Counted from the stretch's first letter, positions 49,333-57,933 are shown. The stretch is 64,000 nucleotides of DNA from Gaiellasilicea sp963829845 (GCA_963829845.1 CAWHKD010000027.1:17085-81084), one strand, 5' to 3'. The notes: generated by a model from the letters alone, not told the origin. A program made the numbers and translations.

Positions 49333-50531
49333 AGACGGGCCAGATCCGGGTCGACGGGGTCTCGCGCCGCTTCCGCGTCCACGCGAACGAGGCGCGGAGC
49401 CTGAAGGAGCTGTTCGTCCTCCGCGGCCGCACAGAAGCGCAGGACGTGCAGGCACTCGACGACGTCACGCTCGCGGTCGAGCCGGGCGAGGCCGTGGGGC
49501 TCGTCGGCCGCAACGGCTCCGGCAAGTCGACGCTGCTGCGCCTGATCGCCGGGATCATCAAGCCGACGTCGGGCCGCGTCGAGGTCGGCGGCCGGATCGG
49601 CTCGCTGCTCGAGCTCGGCGCCGGTTTCCACCCCGACTTCAGCGGCCGCGAGAACGTGTTCCTCAACGGTGCTATCTACGGGCTCAAGCGTGCGCAGATC
49701 CGCGAGCGCTTCGACGAGATCGTCTCGTTCGCCGAGCTCGAACGGGCGATCGACCGGCCGGTGCGCACGTACTCCTCCGGGATGTACATGCGGCTCGGAT
49801 TCGCGATCGCGGCGCATCTCGACGCGGACATCCTCTTGCTCGACGAGGTCTTCGCCGTCGGCGACGAGGCGTTCCAGCGCAAGTGCTTCGGCAAGGTCTT
49901 CGAGTTCAAGCAGCGCGGCGGCACGATCGTCTTCGTCTCCCACGACGCGACCCAGGTGGAGCGGCTGTGTGAGCGCGCGGTGCTGCTGCGCGAAGGCAAG
50001 CTCGAGTTCGACGGGCCGACGCACGAGGCCATCGTCCGCTACCGCAGGGTTCTCGCCGCCGAGGCCGACCCGGCCGAGCGCGCCGCCGGTCTGCGCGAAT
50101 GGGGCACCGGCGAAGCGACGATCGCAGCGGCGCGGCTCGTTGGGCGCGAAGGGCAGGAGCGGCAGCAGTTCCTCGCCGGCGAGCCGTTCTCGCTCCGGCT
50201 TCGGATCGAGGCCGAGAACGGGATTGCGCCGCCGCAGCTCCAGCTCGAGCTGCGCGACGAAGCTGGCCTCCTCGTCGCGTCGGACGTGCTCGACACCGGC
50301 CGGGTCGGCTGGGCCGACGGCACGCGCGAGTTGCGCTACGACGTCGCCCGGCTGCCGCTGTCGGACGGCCGCTTCCATCTCAGGCTCGGCCTCTCCGACA
50401 CGACCGGCGAGCGAGTGCTGCACTGGCTCGACGACGCGCTTACGTTTCTCGTCTATCCGACCGGCGAGGAACGCGGCGTCGTTCGTCTGGAAGGGAGCTG
50501 GGCTGCCGAGCAGAACTCCGTCGAGCGATGA
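49329..50531 (+). CDS. wzt: ABC-2 polysaccharide exporter ATPase
   Basis: A 400-residue ATPase: Walker A VGRNGSGKSTLLRL, Q-loop region LLELGAGFHPDFSGRENVFLNGAIYGL, signature YSSGMYMRLGFA, Walker B ADILLLDEVFAVGDEAF and switch His in VFVSHDATQVE. About 160 extra C-terminal residues (from AAARLVGREGQERQQFLAGEPF) form the beta-sandwich carbohydrate-binding domain that in Wzt selects the finished polymer. It powers export with the permease at 45722, separated from it by the two heme genes. GTG 49329 overlaps the ferrochelatase stop by four bases. Confidence 0.93.
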   Translation: MKTGQIRVDGVSRRFRVHANEARSLKELFVLRGRTEAQDVQALDDVTLAVEPGEAVGLVGRNGSGKSTLLRLIAGIIKPTSGRVEVGGRIGSLLELGAGFHPDFSGRENVFLNGAIYGLKRAQIRERFDEIVSFAELERAIDRPVRTYSSGMYMRLGFAIAAHLDADILLLDEVFAVGDEAFQRKCFGKVFEFKQRGGTIVFVSHDATQVERLCERAVLLREGKLEFDGPTHEAIVRYRRVLAAEADPAERAAGLREWGTGEATIAAARLVGREGQERQQFLAGEPFSLRLRIEAENGIAPPQLQLELRDEAGLLVASDVLDTGRVGWADGTRELRYDVARLPLSDGRFHLRLGLSDTTGERVLHWLDDALTFLVYPTGEERGVVRLEGSWAAEQNSVER

Positions 50532-50812
50532 GCTCTCGCACCTGTCCTGACTGGCCCGACCTGATGGAGCTCGCTCCGGACCTGCAGTTCATGCACTACA
50601 CGGTTGCGGAGGCGCAGCTGCCCGTCGAGGTGCTGACGAGCATCTCCCACGTCTCGCTCGGCGACGTTGCGATCTGCTGCGACCTGGAGCACCACGTCTT
50701 CTACGCCGGGCATACGGACTCCCAGGTGGCCGAGGCACTCCGCGGGACGCACTGGTACGAGGTACACGAGTACGCCGAGCGGGGTCCCGGCTCGGGCCAG
50801 TCAGCGGCCTAG
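50528..50812 (+). CDS. Small protein of unknown function
   Basis: A 94-residue protein (first residues SSRTCPDWPDLMELAPDL) with YTVAEAQLPVEVLTSISHVSLGDVAICCDLEHHVFYAGHTD in the middle and no membrane segment. Cysteines and histidines (CC..EHH..H) could bind a metal. ATG 50528 overlaps the wzt stop by four bases, so it is co-transcribed; its 3' end overlaps the convergent PolX-like gene by 12 bases. No family recognised. Confidence 0.65.
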   Translation: MSSRTCPDWPDLMELAPDLQFMHYTVAEAQLPVEVLTSISHVSLGDVAICCDLEHHVFYAGHTDSQVAEALRGTHWYEVHEYAERGPGSGQSAA

Positions 50813-52363
50813 GAGGTCGGCAAGCGAGAGCGTGTTGAGGACGGCGCCGCGCGGCGAGCCGCCGCGACGCGCGGTCACCACCGAGAGCGCCATGTTGCCG
50901 AGCCCGCGCACCGAGTGGGCGTCGGTCGAGCAGACGATCGGGACGCCGGCCGCGAGCGCCTCGCGCACGTGCGAGCCGGAGAGGTCGAGCCGGTCGGGGA
51001 GCCCGTTCACCTCGACCGCCACGCCCGTCTCCAACGCGACCTCGAAGACGTGCTCCAGGTCGAGGGCGTTCTCGGGGCGGTGGTTGAGGATGCGCCCCTT
51101 GGGATGCGAGAGGCAGGACGCAGCAGGATGCCGCATCGCTTCGACGACCTGCTCCGTGATCGCCCCGCGCGGCGCGCGCTGGCCTGCGTGGAGGCTGATC
51201 TGCACCCACTCGAGCTCCGCGAGCACATCGTCAGGGAGGTCGAGCGAGCCGTCCGGAAGGATGTCGCACTCGCTCCCGCGAAGGATCCGGAAGGGCGCCA
51301 GCGCCTCGTTGGCCGCGGCGATCTCCTCGGCCTGCCGCCGTAGGTCGTCGGCATCGAGCCCCGGGACGACGCGGACGTTGCGCGTGTGGTCGCAGATCGC
51401 CAGGTACTCGTAGCCGAGGGCTTGCGCCGCGCGACCCATCTCCTCGACGGTCGCCTTGCCGTCGGACGCCGTTGTGTGGACGTGGAGATCGCCCCGGACA
51501 TCGCCGAGCTCGAGCAGCTCGGCCGGAGTGGGAGGAGCGTCGAGCTCCCGCAGCTCCGGCGGTGGTAGCCGCGAGTGCGCGAGCTCCCCGTGCGCGGCGA
51601 CCCACTCCGGCGACCCGATCGCGCGGACGAGCTCGCGCTCCCAGCTCTCCGGTGTCGCCCCGACGATCTCGATCGGATAGCCGTCCGCCGTCACGCCGAC
51701 GACGCGCCGCTCGTCGCGCTCGAGGACTGCGACGAGCTGCGGCAGCTCTTCCGCTTCGGTGAGGCGCTCCTGCGGGACGACGACCGCGAAGTGGGTCGAC
51801 AGTTCGCAGCCGCGGCGCGGGTCGCCCGCCGCCTCGCCGCCGAGCGCCGCCGCCAACTCGCCGACGAGGGTGAGCGCTCGGTTCAGGGTCATCCCGCGCC
51901 TCGGCCTTGCGCTGCCGAGCTCCGCGAGCCCCGCGTTGATCCGTGCCGCCGTCTTCGGCCCGATTCCTGGGACGCTGTCGAGCCGTCCCTCCGCCGCAAC
52001 GTCACGCAGCTCCGGCAGCGTCCTGATCCCGAGCGCATGCCCGAGCTCACGCATCCGCTTTGCGGACACGCCGAGCAGCGCAGCCACGCCGACCAGCTCT
52101 GGCAGCGCCTGCGCCTCGAGCTCGTCCAGCTCGGCGATGCGGCCGGTCTCGACGAGCTCGCGGAGCCGGGTCTCGATGCCGGGGCCGATACCGGCAAGCT
52201 CCCGCACCCGTCCTTGGCGCACGAGCGCGGACACATCGGCGGGCGTCGAGCGGATCAGGTCGGCCGCGCGGCGGTACGCGCGCACGGTGTAGAAGCCGGA
52301 GCCGTTGAGGTCCAGGAGGGCAGCGAAGGCGTCGAGGCGATCGGCGAGGGCAGCATTGTCCAC
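50801..52363 (-). CDS. PolX/PHP protein with degenerate polymerase site
   Basis: This 520-residue protein has the order of bacterial family X DNA polymerases: an N-terminal helix-hairpin-helix region (ELAGIGPGIETRL, SVPGIGPKTAARI), a palm-like part and a C-terminal PHP phosphoesterase. In the palm, DPRRGCELSTHF (residues 181-192) stands where active enzymes have G-S-x-RRG followed by D-x-D, and IEIV (231-234) replaces the third acidic residue, so nucleotide transfer is probably lost. The PHP metal sites are intact: GDLHVHTTASDG (292-302), AICDHT, GSECDIL, ISLHAG, LSHPKGR, CSTDAHS. It probably acts as a nuclease or phosphatase. GTG 52363 is 17 bases from the divergent cofC start. Confidence 0.82.
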   Translation of the reverse strand: MDNAALADRLDAFAALLDLNGSGFYTVRAYRRAADLIRSTPADVSALVRQGRVRELAGIGPGIETRLRELVETGRIAELDELEAQALPELVGVAALLGVSAKRMRELGHALGIRTLPELRDVAAEGRLDSVPGIGPKTAARINAGLAELGSARPRRGMTLNRALTLVGELAAALGGEAAGDPRRGCELSTHFAVVVPQERLTEAEELPQLVAVLERDERRVVGVTADGYPIEIVGATPESWERELVRAIGSPEWVAAHGELAHSRLPPPELRELDAPPTPAELLELGDVRGDLHVHTTASDGKATVEEMGRAAQALGYEYLAICDHTRNVRVVPGLDADDLRRQAEEIAAANEALAPFRILRGSECDILPDGSLDLPDDVLAELEWVQISLHAGQRAPRGAITEQVVEAMRHPAASCLSHPKGRILNHRPENALDLEHVFEVALETGVAVEVNGLPDRLDLSGSHVREALAAGVPIVCSTDAHSVRGLGNMALSVVTARRGGSPRGAVLNTLSLADLLGR

Positions 52364-52366
52364 GAC

Positions 52367-52372
52367 TAGAGT
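52367..52372 (+). promoter_or_regulatory. -10-like TAGAGT for the F420 operon
   Basis: TAGAGT ends 8 bases before ATG 52381 of cofC with no ribosome binding site. Confidence 0.5.
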
Positions 52373-52380
52373 CTTGCCCG

Positions 52381-52980
52381 ATGGCGCAGATCGTGGTCCC
52401 TTTCCGCGGCGAGGACGGCAAGCGGCGGGTCGACGCCCCGGAGGCGGTGCGATCGCAGCTCGCGCTCGCGATGCTCGGCGATGTGCTGGCGGCGGCGACT
52501 GTAGTCGGACGAACGCTCATCGTCACCGACGACAAGGCGGCCCGGGCGCTGGCGGCGGAGCTCGGAGCCGAGCCGGTTGCGGACCGGCGTGGCGGGCAGG
52601 GCGCCGCGATCGTCGCGGCGCTCGCGCGGCTCGGCGATGGCACCGTGTTGGTCGTCAACGCCGACCTGCCCTGCATCGTCCCACATGATCTTCATACGCT
52701 CGCGGGTGCGGCCGAGCTGGGTGCGATCGGCTATGTCGAGGCCGAGGACGGGACCACGAACGCGCTGGCGCTGCCGGCGAAGGAGCACTTCGCACCGCTT
52801 TACGGCGGCGGCAGTGCCGCCCGCTTCCGCGACCACGCCGAGAGCCTCGGCATGCCTGCGATTTCCTGCGCGATCCCGAATCTCAGCGACGACGTCGATA
52901 CGCTCGACGATCTGCGCCGAATCGGCCTCCGCGCCGGGACGAGAACGCAGGCTGCGACCGGCCGCGTCCTGCAACCGTGA
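52381..52980 (+). CDS. cofC: Phospholactate/phosphoenolpyruvate guanylyltransferase (CofC/FbiD)
   Basis: This 199-residue enzyme activates 2-phospholactate, or phosphoenolpyruvate in actinobacteria, with GTP for F420 synthesis. It shows IVVPFRGEDGKRRVDAPE (nucleotide-binding start), DRRGGQGAAIVAAL, VLVVNADLPCIVPHDL (metal-binding Asp), TTNALALP and a C-terminal SDDVDTLDDLRRI. The order cofC-cofD-npdG-cofE with four-base overlaps makes an F420 operon. Start ATG 52381 fits the -10 box. Confidence 0.9.
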   Translation: MAQIVVPFRGEDGKRRVDAPEAVRSQLALAMLGDVLAAATVVGRTLIVTDDKAARALAAELGAEPVADRRGGQGAAIVAALARLGDGTVLVVNADLPCIVPHDLHTLAGAAELGAIGYVEAEDGTTNALALPAKEHFAPLYGGGSAARFRDHAESLGMPAISCAIPNLSDDVDTLDDLRRIGLRAGTRTQAATGRVLQP

Positions 52981-53882
52981 AGGTCGTCCTCCTCTCCGGC
53001 GGCGTCGGCGGCGCGCGCTTCGCACGCGGCCTCGTCGACGTAGCGGGTGGCGAGAACGTCACCGTCGTCGGCAACGTCGGCGACGACCTCGAGGTGCTCG
53101 GGATGTCGGTCTCGCCCGATCTCGACAGCATCGTCTATGCCCTCGCCGGGCTGCACGACGAGGAGCGCGGCTGGGGTCGCGCAGGCGAGACGTGGGAGGC
53201 GCTCGCCACCGTTTCGACGCTCGGCGGCGAGGACTGGTTCCGGCTGGGCGACCGCGACCTCGGCCTCCACCTCGTCCGAACGCAGGCGCTGCGCGCGGGT
53301 GAGCCCCTCTCCTCGGTCACAGCCCGGCTCGCATCGGCGCTCGGAATCGAGCCAGCGATCCTGCCGGCGACCGACGACCGCCTTCGCACGTGGATCGACA
53401 CGCCGGTCGGGAGCTTCGCCTTTCAGGAGTGGTTCGTCGCCCGCGGCCACCGCGACGAAGTCGACGGCGTCCGCTTCGAAGGCGCGCCGCACGCCGCGCC
53501 GGGAGTGCTCGACGCGATCGCTGGAGCGGAGGCGATCTTGATCGCGCCCTCGAACCCGTACGTCAGCATCTGGCCGATCCTCGCCGTGCCGGAGATCCGG
53601 GCGGCGCTCGAGGCGCGGCGCGTCGCCTCGGTCGCCGTCAGCCCTCTGGTCGGCGGTCGCGCAGTCAAGGGGCCGGCAGACCGTATGCTCGCGCGGATGG
53701 CGGGCGGCACGACACCGGAGCACGTCGCGGGCTGCTACTCGGGACTGATCGACGCGCTCGTCGTCGACGAGTCCGATCCGACCGGCCCGGACGCAGTACG
53801 CCGCGTCGCGACGAAGACGTTGATGACCGACCTGGCCGCGTCGCGCCGGCTGGCCGAGACGACGCTCGGGGCGGTCGCATGA
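52977..53882 (+). CDS. cofD: 2-phospho-L-lactate transferase (CofD/FbiA)
   Basis: This 301-residue enzyme joins the activated phospholactate or PEP unit to the riboflavin-like chromophore Fo to form (dehydro-)F420-0. Motifs: VVLLSGGVGGARFARGLVD, VVGNVGDDLEVLGMSVSPDLDSIVYALAGL, WFRLGDRDLGLHLVRTQAL, LIAPSNPYVSIWPILAVPEI, VSPLVGGRAVKGPADRML and DESD near the C-terminus. Length and order fit the family. GTG 52977 overlaps the cofC stop by four bases. Confidence 0.95.
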   Translation: MKVVLLSGGVGGARFARGLVDVAGGENVTVVGNVGDDLEVLGMSVSPDLDSIVYALAGLHDEERGWGRAGETWEALATVSTLGGEDWFRLGDRDLGLHLVRTQALRAGEPLSSVTARLASALGIEPAILPATDDRLRTWIDTPVGSFAFQEWFVARGHRDEVDGVRFEGAPHAAPGVLDAIAGAEAILIAPSNPYVSIWPILAVPEIRAALEARRVASVAVSPLVGGRAVKGPADRMLARMAGGTTPEHVAGCYSGLIDALVVDESDPTGPDAVRRVATKTLMTDLAASRRLAETTLGAVA

Positions 53883-54496
53883 AGGTCGCCGTCGTCGGCG
53901 GCACCGGGAGCTTCGGACAGGCCGTGGCGAAGCGCCTTGTCGACGCCGGCATCGAGGTCGTGATCGGCTCCCGCGACGCCGAGCGGGCGCGCGAGACGGC
54001 CGCCACGCTCCGTGCGACCGGGGCAAACAACGACGACGCCGTGCGCGGCGTCGACCTCGTCGTCTTCGCCGTCAACGCAGACGCCGCGGTCACGACCGCG
54101 CGCGATCTGCGCCAGTCGATCGGCTCGACACCGGTCCTTTCGGTCTGCGCCGAGCTCGTCTTCGGCCCCGGCGGCGTCAAGCCAACGGGGCAGTCGACCT
54201 CGATCGCCAAGCGGATCGAGGACGAGCTCGATGCGCCTGTCGTCGCCGGGCTGCACTCGCTCGCCGCTGCGAATCTCGTTGACGGGCCCCCGGACGAGGA
54301 CGCGCTCGTCTGCGGCGACGACGCCGAAGCGAAGGCGCTCGCGCTCGACCTCGCCTCGCGGCTCGTCTCCGGGAGCGCCCTCGACTGCGGGCCGCTCGCC
54401 AGTGCCCGCGCGCTCGAGGGGATGACGGCCGTGATCGTGAACGTCAACAAGCGCTACAAGGCCCACGCCGGCCTGCGGATCTCCGGCCTGCCGTGA
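53879..54496 (+). CDS. npdG: F420-dependent NADP reductase-like protein
   Basis: This 205-residue Rossmann protein resembles NpdG/FNO, which moves hydride between F420 and NADP. It has VAVVGGTGSFGQAVAKRL (residues 3-20), VVIGSRDAERAR (the Ser-Arg pair that prefers the NADP phosphate), VFAVNADAAVTTAR, PTGQSTSIAKRIEDEL and VVAGLHSLAAANL. Lying inside an F420 biosynthesis operon supports this role, though the broader family also contains other reductases. It overlaps both neighbours by four bases. Confidence 0.85.
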   Translation: MKVAVVGGTGSFGQAVAKRLVDAGIEVVIGSRDAERARETAATLRATGANNDDAVRGVDLVVFAVNADAAVTTARDLRQSIGSTPVLSVCAELVFGPGGVKPTGQSTSIAKRIEDELDAPVVAGLHSLAAANLVDGPPDEDALVCGDDAEAKALALDLASRLVSGSALDCGPLASARALEGMTAVIVNVNKRYKAHAGLRISGLP

Positions 54497-55237
54497 CGGC
54501 TGAAGTCCGGGTCATCCCGCTCGAGGGCATCCCGGAGATCGAGGACGGTGACGACCTCGCGGGGCTGCTCCTGGCCGCGGCCGAGCGAGCGAGCGGCTTC
54601 GAGGACGCGGACGTCCTTGTCGTCGCCCAGAAAGCGGTCTCGAAGGCAGAGGGACGCGTCGTGCGCCTGGACGACGTCGAGCCGTCCGCGCGCGCACTTG
54701 AGCTTGCCGACGACCGCGACCCGCGGCACGTCGAGTGGATCCTGCGCGAGAGCGCGCACGTCGTCCGCGTGCGGCCGCCGCTGATCATCGTCGAGACGAA
54801 GCACGGCTTCGTCTGCGCCTCGGCGGGGGTCGATGCATCGAACGCAAAAGGGGAGGGGACGCTGATTCTGCTCCCGCTCGATCCGGATGCCTCCGCAGCG
54901 AGGATCCGTCATGCGATCCTCGACCGGACGGGACGCGACGTCGGTGTGATCGTCAGCGATTCGTTCGGGCGGCCGTTCCGCCAGGGCACGACCGACGTCG
55001 CGCTCGGCGTCGCCGGCGTCAGGCCGCTGCTCGATCTCCGCGGGGTCCGCGACCACTTCGGCTACGAGCTGCAGGCGACCCAGATCGCGGTCGCGGACGA
55101 GCTCGCCGGTGCAGCCGAGCTCGTGCTGGGCAAGGTCCGCGGGATCCCGGCTGCCGTGATCCGCGGCGTCGACTTCCGCGGTTCGGGCACGGGCGCCGAC
55201 ATCCCGATCCCCGAGGAGCGCGGACCTCTTCCGCTGA
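54493..55237 (+). pseudogene. cofE: F420:gamma-glutamyl ligase (CofE), frameshifted five codons before its end
   Basis: CofE adds glutamates to F420-0. The 240 or so intact codons hold all family motifs: VRVIPLEGIPEIEDGDDLAGL, LVVAQKAVSKAEGR, VVRVRPPLIIVETKHGFVCASAGVDASN, GVIVSDSFGRPFRQGTTDVALG and KVRGIPAAVIRG. After IPIPEER the sequence has one surplus G (55222-55223). Removing it restores the canonical ending DLFR and a TGA at 55235-55237, while the present frame runs on to 55368 through a repeat element. The short tail should not destroy activity, so the gene may work or the base may be an assembly error. GTG 54493 overlaps npdG by four bases. Confidence 0.88.
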
Positions 55238-55245
55238 GTTTTCCC

Positions 55246-55314
55246 CGCAGACGGAGAATCCGCAGCAGCGGATTCCCGGTCGCGAAGACCCGTGAAGTGG
55301 CCGCTACGCGGCCA
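55246..55314 (+). repeat. Double-hairpin repeat element, copy A
   Basis: CGCAG is followed by hairpin 1 (GAATCCGC-AGCA-GCGGATTC, 55256-55275), a linker (cgcgaagacccgtgaag) and hairpin 2 (TGGCCGC-TAC-GCGGCCA, 55298-55314). It begins just after the corrected cofE stop. The loop of hairpin 2 contains the stop codon of the convergent oxidase gene. A short GTTTTCC stretch links the stop to the element, as at copy B (ATTTTC). Confidence 0.6.
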
Positions 55315-56308
55315 GGCCTTCGAGCGCCAGAGCCGCCAGCCGCTGCCCGATCACGGGCGCGAACTTGAAGCCGTGGCCGCTGCAGGGGGAGCCAACGACG
55401 ATGCGGCCCCGCCGCTCGAGCAGGAACTCGTCGTTCTCCCGGACCGTGTAGAGACATGTCTCCGTGTGTGTCACCCGGCCGGCTTCTGGGAAACGGCGTT
55501 TGACCCAGGCCGCCGTCCGCGCGGCCAGCTCGCGATCGGGGAAGGCGGCCTCGTCCGGGTCGGTGGGGCGGCCGGTCTGGTGCAGGCCCGCCTTGAGCCC
55601 GCCGTTCGGGGTAGTCGCGAGCGCGTAGCCGGACTTTCCGCCTGCCGTCGTGTCGATCACCGACGGCACCGCGCGGCCGAGGCTGAAGTACGAGGCTGTC
55701 TCGACGGTCGGCGTCGCATCGACGCCGGCGAGGGCAGGCGCCCACGCGCCTGCCGTCACGACGGCCACACGTGCCTGCACCCCGCCGGCGCTCACGCTCT
55801 CGTCGTCCTCTTCGATCTCCTCGACCCGGAGTCCCTCGCGCACGTCGAGACCTGCTGCCAGCGCCTCCACGGCGGCGTCGGCGACGATGATGCCGCCGTC
55901 CGCCTGATAGAGGCCGCGGTCGCCGGGATCCGCGCGGATCCCGAAGCGGTGCTCGATCTGGCCCGCGTCGAGCACCTCGAACGCCACGCCGCACTCGGTG
56001 AGCGCATCGCGGTTCGGCGCCCAGTTGCCGAGGTCGAGCGTGCCGTGCAGGTCGAGCAGCGGCAGCCCGCACTCGGCCTCGAGCTCGCGCCAGAGCGGGA
56101 AGCTCTCCTGGGCGAGGCGCACCCAGCGCGCTTCCGGATACGACAAACGGACGATCCGCGACCTGCCGTGACTGGAGCCGCGGTCGTGGCCGAGCTCGAA
56201 CTGCTCGCAGACGACGACCTCACGTCCTGCCTGTGCGAGGGCGCGCGCGGTCGCGAGGCCCATCACCCCGGCTCCGACGACGACGACCTCGGTGTCGAAG
56301 GCGACCAC
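55304..56308 (-). CDS. FAD-dependent amine oxidase, sarcosine/N-methyltryptophan oxidase-like
   Basis: This 334-residue flavoenzyme oxidises a secondary amine such as an N-methyl amino acid. It has the FAD dinucleotide motif VVVGAGVMGLATARALAQAG (residues 9-28), the family motif SSHGRSRIVRLSYPE, CLYTVRENDEF with Cys285 at the place of the covalent FAD cysteine, and SGHGFKFAP at the end. GTG 56308 is set by TAGGCT 7 bases upstream. Its last codons lie in repeat copy A. The substrate is unknown. Confidence 0.87.
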   Translation of the reverse strand: MVAFDTEVVVVGAGVMGLATARALAQAGREVVVCEQFELGHDRGSSHGRSRIVRLSYPEARWVRLAQESFPLWRELEAECGLPLLDLHGTLDLGNWAPNRDALTECGVAFEVLDAGQIEHRFGIRADPGDRGLYQADGGIIVADAAVEALAAGLDVREGLRVEEIEEDDESVSAGGVQARVAVVTAGAWAPALAGVDATPTVETASYFSLGRAVPSVIDTTAGGKSGYALATTPNGGLKAGLHQTGRPTDPDEAAFPDRELAARTAAWVKRRFPEAGRVTHTETCLYTVRENDEFLLERRGRIVVGSPCSGHGFKFAPVIGQRLAALALEGLAA

Positions 56309-56315
56309 GCGCCAG

Positions 56316-56321
56316 AGCCTA
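56316..56321 (-). promoter_or_regulatory. -10-like TAGGCT for the oxidase gene
   Basis: TAGGCT on the minus strand ends 7 bases before GTG 56308, with no ribosome binding site. Confidence 0.5.
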
Positions 56322-56383
56322 GCGAGCCGGGGGAGCACGTCGAACAACGGCTCGCGCGGGCTCGAGGCGTGGGCGGCGTTGAG

Positions 56384-57529
56384 CTAGCCGGGGCGGTGAC
56401 CCGAGGCGTGCGCGAGCGCGATCGCGAGCGTTTGCTCGACCGTGCCGGTGCCTGCTGCGCGGCGGATCGCGAGCACGTCGTCGAACGCGTCGAAGAAGAG
56501 GTCGAGCAGCTCGGCGTCGAACTGCGTGCCGCGACCCTCGACCATCAGCGCTCGAGCCTCGTTCGGCTGGAACGCCTGCCGGTAGACGCGATCGGAGGTG
56601 AGAGCGTCGAACACGTCGGCGATCGCGCAGATCCGGCCCTCGATGGGGATCGCGTCGCCGGCCGTGCCGGCCGGATAGCCGCTGCCGTCCATCCGCTCGT
56701 GATGCGTGAGCGCCATCTCGGCGGCGAGGTCGAGCAGCTCGACTTCGGACCCGGCGAGGATCCGGTGGCCCATCTCGGTGTGCGCCTCCATCACTCTGCG
56801 CTCGTCGTCGCTGAGGCGTCCCGGCTTGAGCAAGATCCGATCCGGGATCCCGATCTTGCCGACGTCGTGCATGGGGCTTGCGATTCGGATCAGCTCGGCC
56901 CGCTGGGCATCGAGACCGGCGAGGCGCGCGAGCAGCGCGCAATAGAGGCTCATCCGAACGATGTGCTCGCCCGTCTCCTGGTTCCGGAACTCGGCGGCCC
57001 ACGAGAGCCGGCGAATCGTCTCCTCGCGCAGACGGCGCAGCTCGGTGTCGGAGCGCTCGAGCTGGGCGATCGTCTCGCGCAGCGCTGTCGTGCGTGCGAG
57101 GACAGTCTGCTCGAGCATCTCGCGGTGGTTGCGGTTCTCGATCTCGAGCGTGCGCCGGCGCAGGGCGTTGTTGACGTTGATGATCAGCTCGTTCGGCTTG
57201 AACGGCTTCAGCACGTAGCCATATGCGCCGAGCTCGATCGCGATCTCGGCATAGCTGCGGTCGTCCATGCCGGTCACCATGACGACGGCCGTCTCGGGAT
57301 AGTGAGCGAGCACCTCGCGTGTGAGATCGATCCCGGACTCGCCGGGCATGTTGACGTCGCTCAGCACGAGCGCGACGGGGGTCTCCTTGAGCACGCGCCG
57401 GGCGGCCGCGGCCGACTCGGCCGGGATGCACTCGTAGCCCTGCGCTCCGAGGAGGCGTGCGAGGAGGGTGCGGATCTGATCTTCGTCGTCGACGATCAGA
57501 ACCCGCTCATCGGGTTGCGGCGAGCTCAT
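56384..57529 (-). CDS. Response regulator with HD-GYP output domain
   Basis: This 381-residue RpfG-like protein has a receiver domain (residues 1-125) with phosphoacceptor Asp58 (VLSDVNMPGESG) and YVLKPFKPNEL, a coiled-coil linker (about 128-170) and an HD-GYP domain: NQETGEHIVRMSLYC, SPMHDVGKIGIPDRILLKPG, THHERMDGSGYPAG, ADVFDALTSDRVYR. The HD pair and the GYP motif are intact, so cyclic-di-GMP hydrolysis under phosphorelay control is expected. It lies 17 bases downstream of the VOC gene and is probably co-transcribed. The cognate kinase is not in view. Confidence 0.92.
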   Translation of the reverse strand: MSSPQPDERVLIVDDEDQIRTLLARLLGAQGYECIPAESAAAARRVLKETPVALVLSDVNMPGESGIDLTREVLAHYPETAVVMVTGMDDRSYAEIAIELGAYGYVLKPFKPNELIINVNNALRRRTLEIENRNHREMLEQTVLARTTALRETIAQLERSDTELRRLREETIRRLSWAAEFRNQETGEHIVRMSLYCALLARLAGLDAQRAELIRIASPMHDVGKIGIPDRILLKPGRLSDDERRVMEAHTEMGHRILAGSEVELLDLAAEMALTHHERMDGSGYPAGTAGDAIPIEGRICAIADVFDALTSDRVYRQAFQPNEARALMVEGRGTQFDAELLDLFFDAFDDVLAIRRAAGTGTVEQTLAIALAHASGHRPG

Positions 57530-57546
57530 CTGAGGGTTATCGGCAG

Positions 57547-57915
57547 TTAGGCGCCGTTCTCAACTTCGACGAGCTCGATTCTGTTCCCCCACGGATCGGC
57601 CACGTGGCACCTGCGGACGCCGGGAATCGAGGCGTCGTCGGTCGCCGGCACGCCGGCGCCGTGGAGCCGGGCGAGGAGCTCGTCGTAGCCGGAGACGGCG
57701 AACGCCGGATGCGCCTTGCGCGCCGGAGCGAACGCTTGCTCGACGCCGACGTGCAGCTGCTGTCCTCCGACGCGGAACCAGACCCCGCCCCGGGCGCGGA
57801 GCGGCTCGGGTTTCTCGAGCTCCTCGAGCCCGAGCAGTCCGCTGAAGAAGCGTCGCGCCTCCGGCTCGCAGCCGGGCGGCGCAGTGAGCTGGACGTGGTC
57901 GATGCCGTCGAGCAC
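57547..57915 (-). CDS. VOC-family (glyoxalase/dioxygenase fold) protein
   Basis: A 122-residue protein with two beta-alpha-beta-beta-beta units: LDGIDHVQLTAPPGCEPEARRFF at the start, WFRVGGQQLHVGVEQ in the middle and HVADPWGNRIELVEV at the end. The metal ligands expected for the fold (His7, His55 or so, Glu near the end) are present. The reaction is unknown. GTG 57915 has TATCCT 8 bases upstream, overlapping the -10 box of the divergent deaminase gene. Confidence 0.8.
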   Translation of the reverse strand: MLDGIDHVQLTAPPGCEPEARRFFSGLLGLEELEKPEPLRARGGVWFRVGGQQLHVGVEQAFAPARKAHPAFAVSGYDELLARLHGAGVPATDDASIPGVRRCHVADPWGNRIELVEVENGA

Positions 57916-57923
57916 AGCCGCGA

Positions 57924-57933
57924 AGGATAAAGT
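57924..57933. promoter_or_regulatory. Overlapping divergent -10 boxes TATCCT (-) and TAAAGT (+)
   Basis: Minus-strand TATCCT (57929-57924) ends 8 bases before GTG 57915, and plus-strand TAAAGT (57928-57933) ends 7 bases before ATG 57941. They share two base pairs, so the two genes are likely read from one compact bidirectional site. Confidence 0.55.
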
